Of a DNA stretch of 64,000 bases, positions 34,766 to 45,940 are shown one piece after another (the stretch's first letter is position 1; each line of letters opens with the position of its first letter). The stretch covers positions 41,331,032 through 41,395,031 of the forward strand of contig CM067559.1 in the NCBI GenBank assembly GCA_034509755.1, in the 5' to 3' direction. The position numbers and the translations under genes were made by a program. The notes under the pieces are model-generated. The model was not told where the DNA came from. It ran no database searches and was given only the letters and a program-made list of their open reading frames with translations. The DNA is from Anisodus tanguticus (Eukaryota > Streptophyta > Magnoliopsida > Solanales > Solanaceae).

Positions 34766-35405
34766 TGTTCTCGCCCCGAATTCTGTTCTCTGTCGTTTTA
34801 TCGACTGACCATATCTGGAGACAAATTGATTCCTTAACTTAACCGATTTGGGCTGGAAATGGAACTCTAACTCCAGAAAGCGTTAGGAAAGTGGTATGAG
34901 TAAACTAAGAGGTAAGAAACATGAATGCAGCTGAGTACATTAAAGTAAAGGATAAAGATAGATAAAAATTGAGTTGTTTGATTGATTGGTTTTGTTTGTA
35001 TATACAAAGAATGATCTTATTTATAGTACAAAAAAGGGAAAAAATTGTACAACGTGATCCCTCCCCATGTCAGCCATCAAGTAACCCACTAAGTTCAATG
35101 GCCGACTATGGGGAAGGTGGTGCCGATTTTCTCGCCATCTACTCCTTTTGCTCGGATAATGACCCTTTCTTTTAACTGTTGTTGGCTGTTGTCGCTTCTA
35201 GGGGTCCGGAAACCCTTTTAACTTGGTCGTTGAAGCGTCTGCATCTGAGTGGGTCTCATTCGTACCTCTAACTAACAACTCGACTAAGATGCCTTAGTAG
35301 CCGATGAAGTTCTTGTAGTCGAGGGCTAGGAGTAAATTCGGCTCTGGAACAGTTCGGCTGTCACTGAATTCGGCTAAACACTTAAATTATTTTTGAGTGT
35401 TAACA
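34766..35405 (-). repeat. 5' LTR of the gag-protease element
   Basis: A 640-bp copy of the terminal repeat, with both TG and CA ends intact on the minus strand. It lacks the 150-bp internal block of the other LTR. Confidence 0.85.
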
Positions 35406-37150
35406 CATTCTTATTCAGAAATATCGGATTCGAACTTCATTTTTTTTGGTGGATTGTCCTTTATACCGGCTGGTCTTTAATATTTGTCCCTTAATTCGTC
35501 GGCCTTTAATTTTTGTTTCTACTTCTCATTTAATGAAAATTTATGAGCTAAAGTATTTTTATTCATTGGGAGATTCTAATTTGATCCCCGGCATAGTAAA
35601 AAATAATACTTAGTTAATTTTGCAAGGCATAGATTTCTATGTAGTTACATAAAAACTATAGGATAACTTAAATTATTGCATAACTATGCCGGACAATGCA
35701 TATTATATAGAACTATAAATATGCCTATGTAGGATAACTTAACTTTCAGAAGAATTATGTTTTAAGACATAGTTTCTATGTAATTTTGTGCGAATAGGCA
35801 TAGTTTTTATGAAACTTTTGTCTTGTGAAATTATTATTATTTTACTATGTCGGGGTTCGAACTCAAAATTTGAATTTATTTTTTTATTTTTCAATGTCAG
35901 GGTATTTTCTACCACTTTAAAATAACGAAGGACAAAAAATTAAAGACCAACAATTTGAGGGGCAAAGATTTAAAGACCATCCTGAAATAGATTCATCGAA
36001 TGACCCTTCAAACTTTGACATCAAAAATATTCCGATAAAAAGGTATTTCTTCTTTAATGGAGTTTCACTTTTTAAGTTCAAAATCCATAATAAAAAAGGA
36101 GCAGTCCGGTACACTAAGCTCCAGCTATACGCGGGGTCCGGGGAAGGGTCGAACCATAAGTGTCTATTGTACACAGTCTTATCTCACATTTTTGCAAAAG
36201 GTTGTTTCTACGGTTTGAATCCATGACCTCCTGATCACATAGCAGCAACTTTACCAGTTACTCCAAAACTCCTTTCTCAAAATCCATAATAGTATAAAAA
36301 ATTTACAAACCATGACAATATTCAGGAATTTTTACTCGTTTAAGTTTGAAATCCCTAATATCGTTTAGTGTCTCTGCATTAAAGGTGACTACTTTTTAAA
36401 GAATTTCAAAATACTTATTACTTTTCAAAAGTTGATCCGAAAAGTAGCTAACACGTATAATTTTTAACTTTCTATAGGTTTTTATACATTTGACGGGCTT
36501 TAAACGTGTCAACAAATATCGTTAACCGCTAGAACTATATCTGGTTACACCTGAACATATGATAAAGTATTTACCGTATTATACAATTTTGATTTAAATT
36601 TCAGAATTTTTTTTTGTGTTCTCAATTGTCTATTGAGTAATTAAGTTAACCACATAAATATGTCATCTCCTTTAATTATACATATTAGTCCCAATTAAAA
36701 AATGTCTATGCGTTTTACAGTTTATTGAATCAAATGTATAATTAAATGATATTACATATTTTAAATGATTAACTTATCTATAAAATAGATATTTGAAAAT
36801 ACATATAAGAGTATTTTCAAAATTTGAACTGAAATGTTTGATAGGAACATTTTATTATGTATTCAGATGTTAAATTGAAATACTTTATAGTTTGATTATT
36901 TAAATAAAATTTACTGGCAAGTTCCGAGGTTATCAATGTAATAAGCTTCTTACTTTCTTTCTTCTTTTTTTCCTTTTTCATAATTATATAATTACTTTAT
37001 CTTAATTTATGCGATATATTTTTTTTAATGTGTCCCAAAAAATAATAATACATTTCTATATTTAAAAAAAATAACTTCGAAAATATTTATTATAACCACT
37101 TATTTAGAATTTTTTCATTAGCAAAGTTGCAGGGTTTTGGAGTAACAAAA
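35406..37150. other. Intergenic upstream of the ankyrin gene
   Basis: AT-rich sequence with an intact reverse SINE at 36093-36276. The region 36960-37130 directly before the gene is T-rich and A-rich, as for a plant core promoter, but I see no clear TATA box. Confidence 0.55.
36093..36276 (-). mobile_element. Full-length tRNA-derived SINE
   Basis: 184 bp on the minus strand: GGAGTAACTGGTAAAGTTGC head (A-box region), GGATTCAAACCG (B-box), GGTCCGG and CACTAAGC-type blocks, and a T-rich tail. A perfect 15-bp duplication TCAAAATCCATAATA flanks it at 36078-36092 and 36277-36291. The order matches Solanaceae TS/SolS-type SINEs. Confidence 0.88.
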
Positions 37151-39715
37151 ATGGCGGTACATAGGGGACGTAACGGGATGATGGGTGAAGAAGAAGACGA
37201 AGGCGGTTTATTCGAAGAGGATTTGGAATTCGATGATGAAGAGCCCGATTCTCATATCCCTCTTCATCTCCGTGATATTTTTAACGCCGCCGAACGTGGT
37301 GAACTTGACGCCTTACGCCAAGCCCTAGGTCCACTCATTCTCCTTATCTATTTGTTCGAAAATGTTTATAATTTACTATATCTCGTTGTCTCAATTCCAA
37401 TTTTACCTGTGAGTTCGGTAGAGCTCAGTAGCTTTGGCTCAGACTTTGTATTGTGGTGTTATAAAATTTAATTAAGATGTGTGTATAATTTATTTACAAC
37501 TCAATAAGCTAACTTTTCTAGAATCTAAACAACAACATACACAGTGTAATCCTACAAAGTAGGGTCTGGAGAGGATAGGATGGACGCAAACATTACATCG
37601 ACCTTGATGGGTAGAGAGGTTGTTTCCGATAGATACTCGGAACTTTTCTAGAATCTAGAACTTATAAACTCAAAATTCTAGCTCTGCTTCTTCTGCGTAT
37701 ACGAACCTCATTATCCCAGATTGGTTGATTCTGATTTTCCTATTGCAATATTTAATTTTTTACTGCATATAAACCTTGAGTCAAGATACATTGTGTGAAA
37801 AACCTCGAGTCAAGATTAAAAATCACTACGTTTGCATGAAGGTGCAAATAGTATATCTTGAGGATAAAATGAGAGAAGTTTGCTTGAGATTTGATTATGT
37901 CCTGGTTCGAACTCCATATGCACCGGTTTATAGGTGTGATACAATGGTTAGTGAAGTGTTAAAAAGGGACGAGGTAGACCTAAAAGAATATGGGAGTAAG
38001 TCGTTTCAGAAAAACTACAGGCTACAACCTCTTGGAATCCATGCAGACTTAACAACACATATATAAGCCATACCAATTAGTTGGGAATATGTTTAGTCAT
38101 GTTAGTATGTTTACTTTAGGTCCTATGATAGGACCTAAAGTATAGAACTCATATGCTTTCTATGAGTCTTTTCGACTTGTTTGAGATTTTAGCTAGTGGA
38201 ACAAAAAAGACATGTATCTGATAGTTGAATGTTTAAATAATTAAACTTTATATACTTTCGGAGCCGGTTCAAAAGTAAAACTGGTGGTTCTTGCTCCCAG
38301 ATAAGTAGTATGTATGATTACTCTTTAGGAAGATGTCTCCACTTCCAACCAGTAGGTCAGGAGTTTGAGTCTCCCTTGGTTTAGTGGGCAACCATTAGGT
38401 GTGAGGTGAGCGAAAAAAATATTGAACTGATTGGGAATAACAAAGATGATAATGAGAGAATTCAATACCAACTACCAAATGTGAGATTTCAGTCTTATGG
38501 CACTGATGATTGTAACGATGTCTAGAATATTGGATTCTATGTGGCATTGGTTGGCATGAATTCCAAACATGTCCATCAATGGCATTATGTCCATGATAAT
38601 TTGTTGATATGCTTTACACAATGGAACAACACAAGCACACTGCCACACACACATATAGATAGAGGGGTAATGATAGAGCACGTTTGTGTTAGGTTGTTCT
38701 TGGCATTTATAAGGACACACGCAGGATGCCTAGTCCTCACGGAATTTGATACCTAACCATTATGATGTAAAGCTTAGAGTTGAAAACTCCTATTGCTCCA
38801 GAAAAAGAAATAAAGTGGCTTAGGGCATGTAGCTTGGTGGTTGAGATGAAGGAATGTCATGGAAACAAGTGTGTATATAAGAATGCAAGAGAGGGAGTAA
38901 TGGAGACTCACCTTCTTATCTAATTCATTCAGCTAGGTGGATACTGTACCCTACTCTGTCGTGATCCCAAGGGTGATGTGAGGAATAATAGTTTAATTAA
39001 GCGAATTCAGCACTTGCACTACAAAGTCGGGGTGGGTGGTAGAGGAAGGGAGGTCACCCAGTCTTATCTCTTTTTTTTCTTTTGGATAATTGAGGTGTCC
39101 GGGCCAGCTTGCACGCACTTCGACTAATTCTACGGGATATCTCCTATCATCCCACTAGGACAAAAACCGGAAAGCTCTGTCCACCAAGGCTTAGACAGAT
39201 GGGAAGAAATTAGTTAGTGTTTGTTTGCCTCCTTTGAGGTTTGAACTCATGATTCTCAACCCACTTCATTGACCACTAGCCACACCTTTGGGTGCTACCT
39301 CTCTCATACTTTTTGAGTTATTCTTGACCAAAACTCCACCCACTTAGGAGAGGGAGGAGTTGCACTGCCTCCCACCATTATGATGATCCATCAGCACTCT
39401 CCACTGGGCCAAGAATTATCTCAAGCTATCATTTGGTTCTCTCATTTTCGTGTGGTTTAGGTTACTCAGGCTGGTATTAGCAGCGGTAGAAGTGGCTTGT
39501 ACCTGAAACTCTGGTAAATCACGCTTTTGAACAGTGATGCACATGTTGCAACTTGCAACTACTTTTATGCATGGAAGGTTTAACATCATTCTTAAAGTGA
39601 AAACAAGACTAGCTGGACCCGGACTGACTAATCGCTAACATTCCGGAGTCTCGCGCTGAGCTTTGGGAACCCAACAATGAAGTCTTTTGACTTGAGATTC
39701 AATGGTAGATAGACA

Positions 39716-39751
<36 letters not shown>

Positions 39752-41154
39752 ACATATTTCTCTAAAAAAAAGAGGAACAGAATAGACATCCCTTTAGATG
39801 TCTCTCCTGCCCAACCCAATAACAATAACTTTCCATTTTCTTTGGAACTAAAATGACATCTACCCAGCTGCAATTGTATCATGATGCTGTGTTGTTATTT
39901 ATGGTGGATTCGTCATCACCCATGTGTATGGGAGAAGTAAATAAGTTGTTCTGTATATTCTTACCTATCAAATATAAGTTTTTCTATAAACCTTGTTATC
40001 CATGTATCTGTCATACTAATTAAACTATCTACTTGATGGACTGCTGCAGATGATTTTAATGGAAGCATTGATGAACCTCTAGAAGACGGGGACACTGCTC
40101 TTCATATAGCTAGTCTGTATGGCCATCTGTCTTGTGTGGAGGTTGGTTCACTCAGTTATTCTCAGTCGGAAACAGTCCCTGTAGCAAACATTATTCATTA
40201 TGATCGATCTGTTGGTGTTGATTTTATTATCATGTTCTGGACTAATTCTTATATAATTTTATATTTCTACCCCAGCTACTGTTGGAGAGGGGAGCTTCTG
40301 TGGAGGCTAAGGATGAAGATGGAGCAATTCCATTGCATGATGCTTGTGCTGGAGGTATACCATATCGTTGCAAGTTCCAAGCCCTTTGTTGTCACATCTT
40401 TTAAGCATATTACTCTTTTACTAGTAAATTATAGGGTTAGCAAATCTTAGGTTTGACCGCGTTTATCAGGCAGCAAGTGAACCAACTACATTAACCCGAG
40501 TCTGTTGAGAAAGCGAGGGCTAAGGGGTTAATGTAGGTTCAGTGAAGAAGGAATCATTGGTTCACATTGCTTACTTTCTGAATGATGACTTTTTAACAGG
40601 ATACACAGAAATAGCCCATTTGCTAATAAACAATGCACCCGACCCTGAATGCGTGAAAAGGATGATGGACACCTTTGACGAAGAAGGTGATGCGGTGAGG
40701 CATCTCTACTAATAGTTAACATTATACAAAGTTTCAATTGTAAGTTAGTAAATGAAACAGCTGCAGCAATTAAGTAGCTCTTCCAAACTTGAAATGGAGC
40801 GACATTTTCTTACAGCATCTCGTACTGATTTTATTTGTGTAATTTTTGTAGCCTCTCCATCATGCCGCCAGAGGTGAACATTTAGATGTTATCAGATTAT
40901 TGATAGCTTCAGGGGCTTCTGCTTGTAGGACCAATTTATTGGGAAGGGTTAGCAGTTGACTCATCATTTATTTAAATTGAAATACTCAAATCAGATTATT
41001 TTTTATGTCTGATTAATTTGATTATGACTTGTTTGACTTGTGATTATTGCAGACCCCGAAAGAGCTTGTTGAGCCTGAAAGTGAAGCCTACAGAATCTTG
41101 GACGAAGCTGTATGTGCTGAACTTGGTCGTCCCTATAAGGGACGGTCTTCATAA
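37151..41154 (+). CDS. Ankyrin-repeat protein, six exons, 213 aa
   Basis: Exons 37151-37328, 40050-40141, 40276-40354, 40600-40694, 40852-40947 and 41053-41154 join to 642 nt with all phases closing and all introns GT-AG. Residues 1-59 are acidic (MAVHRGRNGMMGEEEDE) and end in a DIFNAAERGELDALR helix. Ankyrin repeats follow: DGDTALHIASLYGHLSCVE (about 72-90), LLLERGASVEAKDEDGAIPL with LHDACAGGYTEIAHLL (91-126), and PLHHAARGEHLDVIRLL (149-165). The tail is AYRILDEAVCAELG. Family members of this size are small soluble proteins thought to mediate protein contacts; it resembles an Arabidopsis ankyrin protein I recall as At4g19150, without a firm function. The start ATG has AAAAATGGC context. An out-of-frame continuation past the first exon is only intron read-through. 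Confidence 0.9.
37528..37645 (-). repeat. SINE copy in ankyrin intron 1
   Basis: The plus strand reads AACAACAACATACACAGTGT, GGGTCTGGAGAGGATAGGAT and GTTGTTTCCGATAGATACTC. This is the body of a Solanaceae SINE in reverse, with the TTG-repeat tail appearing as AACAACAACA. Confidence 0.65.
37840..38066 (+). pseudogene. RTE-type LINE 3' fragment in ankyrin intron 1
   Basis: The frame contains EDKMREVCLRFDYVLVRTPY, APVYRCDTM, and KRDEVDLKEYGSKSFQKNYR. The pattern follows the extreme C-terminus of plant RTE LINE reverse transcriptases (an EDKMRE..LRWFGHV then RCD then GRPK order). Several conserved residues are lost. It is a 5'-truncated insertion in the same direction as the host gene. Confidence 0.65.
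39070..39300 (-). mobile_element. SINE in ankyrin intron 1
   Basis: Minus strand: AAAGGTGTGGCTAGTGGTC head (A-box), GAGTTCAAACCTC (B-box), CTTGGTGGACAGAGCTTTCC, then GCAAGCTGGCCCGGACACC and an A-rich tail. The same family occurs at 45134-45347 and 50132-50236. Confidence 0.75.
39718..39748. repeat. (TA)n microsatellite
   Basis: About 15 TA units within ankyrin intron 1. Confidence 0.9.
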
Positions 41155-41603
41155 AGAAAATTGGGACTATCGCCGATATGTTTCACCTTGTTTTATAGGT
41201 ATAAATTTTTATCAGAACTAACTTTAGAAGCTTGGAGATTATGTAGAAATTGGAGACTAATGCTCCTGAATGTTGCAATACTCCTTATAATGAGATTGCA
41301 GTATGAGGAAATACTCACTTTTTTGAAGTGGATGTCATTGATTTATCAACTAGAATGATGGAATAGGTGGTACATTTCTGATCGAGTTGTGTGTAGGGAG
41401 ATATGGTCCTCTTTTTGTTACTTTATGCTACCCCATCTCAAAGGTATATTTTTAAATCAGAATTCTGAATCAGGAATTTTTGTGTGAATTTGAACATCGA
41501 TTCCTTAATTGTTTTAAAATGAATTTGCATATTTAGTGGAAGTATTCTAATTTTACAATTTCTTAGTACGAAAAAAATGAAAAATTCGTACTTGCACAAT
41601 GAG
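41155..41603. other. 3' flank of the ankyrin gene
   Basis: AT-rich DNA with no coding frame of note between the stop codon and the hAT insertion; it probably contains the 3' UTR and polyadenylation region. No unique signal is evident. Confidence 0.5.
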
Positions 41604-41611
41604 TTTAAAGT

Positions 41612-44600
41612 AAGGGTGGCCAGTGGGCCGGGACGGCCCGACCCCGAGTAAAAAAAAAAACGGTAGCAGGACTCGAACTCGGGACGGGACAATGTCTCGT
41701 CCTGCCAGACTCGAGCCTGCCCCAATCTCGCCCGAGAGCCCCCTTTGCAAATATAACTATTGCACCAACGACCATTTTAGATTTTGGCCGTTGGGCAACG
41801 GCCATTTTTGGCCTCCCCCCTCCCCTACCCCCCTCTACCCCTTAATATTTATTTTTAACCCATAAGTTATTATATTTATACTTTAACCCAATTTTTCAAC
41901 TATAAATAACTCATTTTCTCTTCATCTTTCTCACAAATCTTCCTACAATCTCTCAATATATCTCTCTACAAGTCTACATTGTTTACTAAATATTCAATTT
42001 TATTTATTCATTTGGGAATTGGGAGTGAAGTTGGCAACTAACTTGAGGATCTTCCATCGCGCAAAGTTTCAATTTTCAACCTCTCGATTACACGTCGACG
42101 TTACGTCGGCGTTTGGTACATTCGTTCCTTCATTAAATTATTATTGTATGTTTATTTTATTTAGCGCACTTAATTTTATTGTCTTTAATTATTTATTATC
42201 ATAATTAAAATGAAAGGATTAAGAGGTATGTTTAAGGGTAAGGGTGCTTCTTCTAGTAGGGGCGGCAACCAGGGCAAGGGTACTTCTTCTAGTCATCTTA
42301 TTCCTACACAGGATGATTTTGTTGATACTCAACATTTTTCGACAATACCATTAGATTTAGACGATGAGCTATTTTCTAGAACTCAAGAAGACTTTAATTT
42401 AGACGATGAGCTATTTTCTGGAACTCAAGAAGACTTTAATTTAGACGATGATCTAGATGATACACCCACTAATGTTGATGACAACACATCCACTAGTGCA
42501 CCTTCAACTGAAATGCCTCATATTTCCCCTAGTATGAGACGAGGTCCAGCAAAACGACCATTAAAATCAGATGCATGGACATTTTTTGATAGGGACGTAG
42601 AGAATCAAGTAGCTATATGTAAAATTTATAAAAACATTTTAAAATTTAAAACTGGAAAAGGTCACGGTGGGACGGGGGGTTTAATTAGACACGTAGTAAG
42701 TGCTCATCCAGCTAGGTATGCCCAATACCAGGCTTCAAAACCGGGTGCACAAACGCCGCTCCATCGGGACAAGGTTCACATACCGATATCGTCCCGGACC
42801 AAGTATGGGTCAAATTAACCCTATGACGGGGGGAATTGTAGGCCTTAAATACAATAAACATAGAGATAGGGAAGCAATATCAAAATTAGTTGCTGTGGAG
42901 GGTTTGCCTTTTTCATTTCCTTCATCTCCCGATTTTATTCATTACATTAGAGATATATATAATCCTGCTTTTAACGGTTTTCCTAGATCAACTGTTAAGA
43001 GAGATGTATTTAAATTCGCGCATGAATATCAACAATATTTACGTTATTCATTATATCATTTTAATGACAAAGTATCTATCACGTTTGATATAGGTCGTAG
43101 TACTAACGGCCATGATTATTTAACTGTAACTTGTCATTGGATAGATTATAAATGGTCTATGCAAAAACGTATCTTAGCGTATAGATATATAGATGATAGG
43201 CACACTGGTACTTTTATTGCAGATAATATTTATCAAGTGTGCCATTATTACGGAATAACCGATAAAATTATGACTATTACATTAGCTAACGTTTCTTCTA
43301 ACAATTACGCAATTACAATTTTAAAAAATAGTTTAACTCCATCTTTTCTAGATCATTTTCATATAAAATGCGTGTGCCATATATATAACTTAATTGTAAA
43401 GGATGGTCTATCACTTTTTGAAGACATTCTTAGTAAAATACAATTTGCTATAAACTTTATTTTTAAAAGTAATAAAGTACAACGAAGAAAAGAATATAAA
43501 AAAACTTGTCACGATTGTGGACTATCTTATAGAAAAAATTCACAAGAAGTATCCACTAGGTGGAATTCTTTATACGAGCAACTATTTGTTGCTTATGACT
43601 ATAGAGAACCTATAACTTTATTTTTTAACTCTCATAATCAAAATCCAGCTGATATGATTGTAGATAGTGATTGGGTAAAAATTTCTGAACTTATTGTATT
43701 TTTAGAGAATTTTTTTCAAGCAACAAAAGAATTTTCCTGTATATATTATCCTACTATTTCAACTATGTTGTTTTATATAACTCTAATGTTTTTATTACTT
43801 AGTGAATATATGGAAAAATCAGCCTATAGGGCAGCTATTAAAAAAATATTTTATTCTTATTCCCACTATTTATATTATTGGTTCTGTATTAAATCCGACT
43901 ATTAAAATAGACGGTACTAAATCACTAATTGAAACTATTTACGATTGTATAGAAGTACTACCACTTCCAAGTCCCAAAAATCTAAATCACTCACCACCTA
44001 TTGAACAAACTAAAGAAGAAGTGTTGTCTAGCGTAGAAGACCAATGCAAAAGAGTATATAGGTTTTATCAACAAGAAAATGCTAGTAACTTACCGGCTTC
44101 CATATCATCTTCTTCATCTTCAACACAACCTCACAAAAGACATGTTGTTTCTGCGGCTTGTATTGAAAGCCTCAGAAATAGAATGTACGGCCATACCTCT
44201 ACTACTAACCAAATTAGCGAGTTGGATATTTTTGTTTTGCAGGGTTCTGTACCGTACCAAGAAGTTATCAATGAAGATGGACATGAAGACTTGCTGAAAT
44301 ACTGGAGGGGGAATGAGAAGACCTTTCCGACACTTTCATTGATGGCCCGAGATGTTTTGAACATTCAAGCGTCATCAATCTGCGTACGAAAGCGCTTTTT
44401 TCGCGGCAAGCAGATATCAAATAGGAGACCACGAGACACTCATTAGCCGGAGACGACTTGGAAATTGCGTATTATTCAGAGATTGGATACGAGCGGAGCA
44501 GAGAAGGTGCGGTCAACCGGAGATCAACGAAGAAAAAGATGAAAACTACAACGAAATCTTATCCGAAGGTGGTGGAAGCGGCGTGGATCAATTTGATCAA

Positions 44601-45037
44601 CAAATACCAATTCCAACCGAAGAACCACAGGAAATTATCAAGCAATTAGAACAGGTTTTTTTGAGAATGTAATTTTTTTAATTGCAATTTTATTATGTAA
44701 TTTGCAACTTTTGGACAACACCACAAAGTTGCAATTTAGATTTTAGACAATTGAATTTGTATTGCAAAAATATCATATGTCTATTAAATAATATAAGAGG
44801 CACAAAAACAGCCTTGGGATGTTTTTATTACACTATCTTGTCTTGTTTATTGAGTTTTTTTTTTATACATATGTTATTAAAAAAAAAAAGGAAAACCCGC
44901 CAGAACCTGCCCCGATCCCGACCCCGCCCCGCCCCGATTCTGACGCGATCAGGATCGGGACGGGACTGGAGCAAGTCCCGCCAGAGCCCGTCAGACCCTG
45001 CCCGCCAGACCCGAGCCCGGCCCACTGGCCACCTCTA
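41612..45037 (+). mobile_element. hAT DNA transposon with 8-bp duplication
   Basis: Terminal inverted repeats: TAAGGGTGGCCAGTGGGCCG at the left, and TAGAGGTGGCCAGTGGGCCG on the minus strand at the right. The perfect 8-bp duplication GTTTAAAG lies at 41604-41611 and 45038-45045, the size characteristic of hAT elements. The subterminal regions are GC-rich with many CCCG words. Inside is a degraded BED-zinc-finger hAT transposase. At 3.4 kb it is close to full length but inactive. Confidence 0.93.
42210..44672 (+). pseudogene. hAT transposase (BED finger, RICESLEEPER-like)
   Basis: First frame (42210-42818): an acidic N-terminus with two 14-residue repeats starting LDDELFS (42357-42440), then SDAWTFFDRD and GTGGLIRHV.SAHPARY, a BED finger region in which the metal-binding Cys pair reads Val/Ile-Cys. 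Second frame (about 42800-43850): SVSITFDIGRS.NGHDYLTVT region, WSMQKRILAYRYID, HIKCVCHIYNLIVKDGL and STRWNSLYEQL, the catalytic/insertion domain. Third frame (about 43860-44370): SVLNPTIKIDG and DLLKYWRGNEKTFPTLSLMA, the C-terminal dimerisation domain. At least three frameshifts (near 42800, 43850 and 44375) break it. Confidence 0.88.
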
Positions 45038-45045
45038 GTTTAAAG

Positions 45046-45940
45046 AAAGGATGGAGAAATTTTTATTTGTCTTTGATTTGATGTATACGAAGGCAGAGTA
45101 TGAGACGTAGTGGCTCACCGATAATAAGAACTCGCCCAAAGGTGTGGCCTAGTAGTCAATGAAGAGCATTGAGAAGTGTTTCCATGAGGTCTCAGGTTTA
45201 AAAATCAACAGTGACAAAATCACTAGGTGATTCGTTTTCATCTATCCAAGCCTTGATGGATAAAATTACTTGGTGCATGTGCTGGTGGGAGGTAGTAAAT
45301 ACCTCATGAAATTAGTTGAGGGGCACGCAAGCTAATCCGGACACTACAATTATAGTCATGGGATAGAGGGTAGCATCTTGGTGTATGATAACTAGAATCA
45401 CGATTAGCTCCTTACACCCCACCCCACAACACCCACCCACCCCACAATCCCCCAGAAGATCTCTTTTGTTAAGTCTTGTATGTCTTTGATCCATTTGCTT
45501 GGATCTTCTATGAATTCAAATTTGCAGTTGATCACATTAAAGATTAAGCGACTTGCGTTAGACCCTGAGAAAGATGTTGGTTCGCAAATCTCAATTATCT
45601 CTTAACATTCTGATCTTGCCTCGTATTGAAGGGGATTTATGAAGGAAATGAAAACATAAGAGTGGATATAGTGCAATATGGCAAATTAGTAATTAAACGC
45701 ACATTAACATTATGAAACACACCCAATTTGACAACAATCTGGCAAATATTAACAAGAACATTGGCCAATAACCAAATCGACCAATTACTTTACATGAGAC
45801 TTCTAAACCACTTTCAGAGCAGCAGGATAAAAACAGTAAAGAAGAAAAGAAAACACAGCATATACATATTTGATTGACTGACTTTTCAGCACCATCCAGT
45901 GCACACTTTGTCAATTGTTGGTCCTAGAGTTTGAAGAGTT
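45046..45940. other. Between hAT element and RABC2A 3' end
   Basis: Contains a forward SINE at 45134-45347 and then AT-rich sequence. The first part of RABC2A's 3' UTR probably lies at about 45700-45940. The 60-73-aa frames look like chance. Confidence 0.5.
45134..45347 (+). mobile_element. SINE, forward copy
   Basis: AAAGGTGTGGCCTAGTAGTC (A-box), GGTCTCAGGTTTAAAAATC (weak B-box), CTTGATGGATAAAATTACT and GCAAGCTAATCCGGACACTA. Same family as 39070-39300, more diverged; no clear target-site duplication. Confidence 0.7.

Larger units (their letters stand above)
25392..35405 (-). mobile_element. Gag-protease LTR retroelement with an antisense passenger gene
   Basis: Direct terminal repeats at 25392-26215 and 34766-35405 read TGTTAACACTC to GAGAACA on the minus strand. 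Gag and protease coding lie on the minus strand next to the right LTR. A candidate primer-binding site (34747-34765) and purine tract TAGGGGCAA (near 26218-26226, minus strand) sit inside the two LTRs. No reverse transcriptase, RNase H or integrase is recognisable. The 3' half carries a plus-strand plant-mobile-domain gene. The flanking 5-mers (TATTA and CATTC) do not match. The element resembles a non-autonomous Ty3/gypsy derivative; the family is not assigned. Confidence 0.82.

Noticed and set aside
41623..41865. Plus-strand frame of 80 codons near the hAT left end, and mirrored minus frames
   Set aside because: They are produced by GC-rich subterminal repeats of the transposon.
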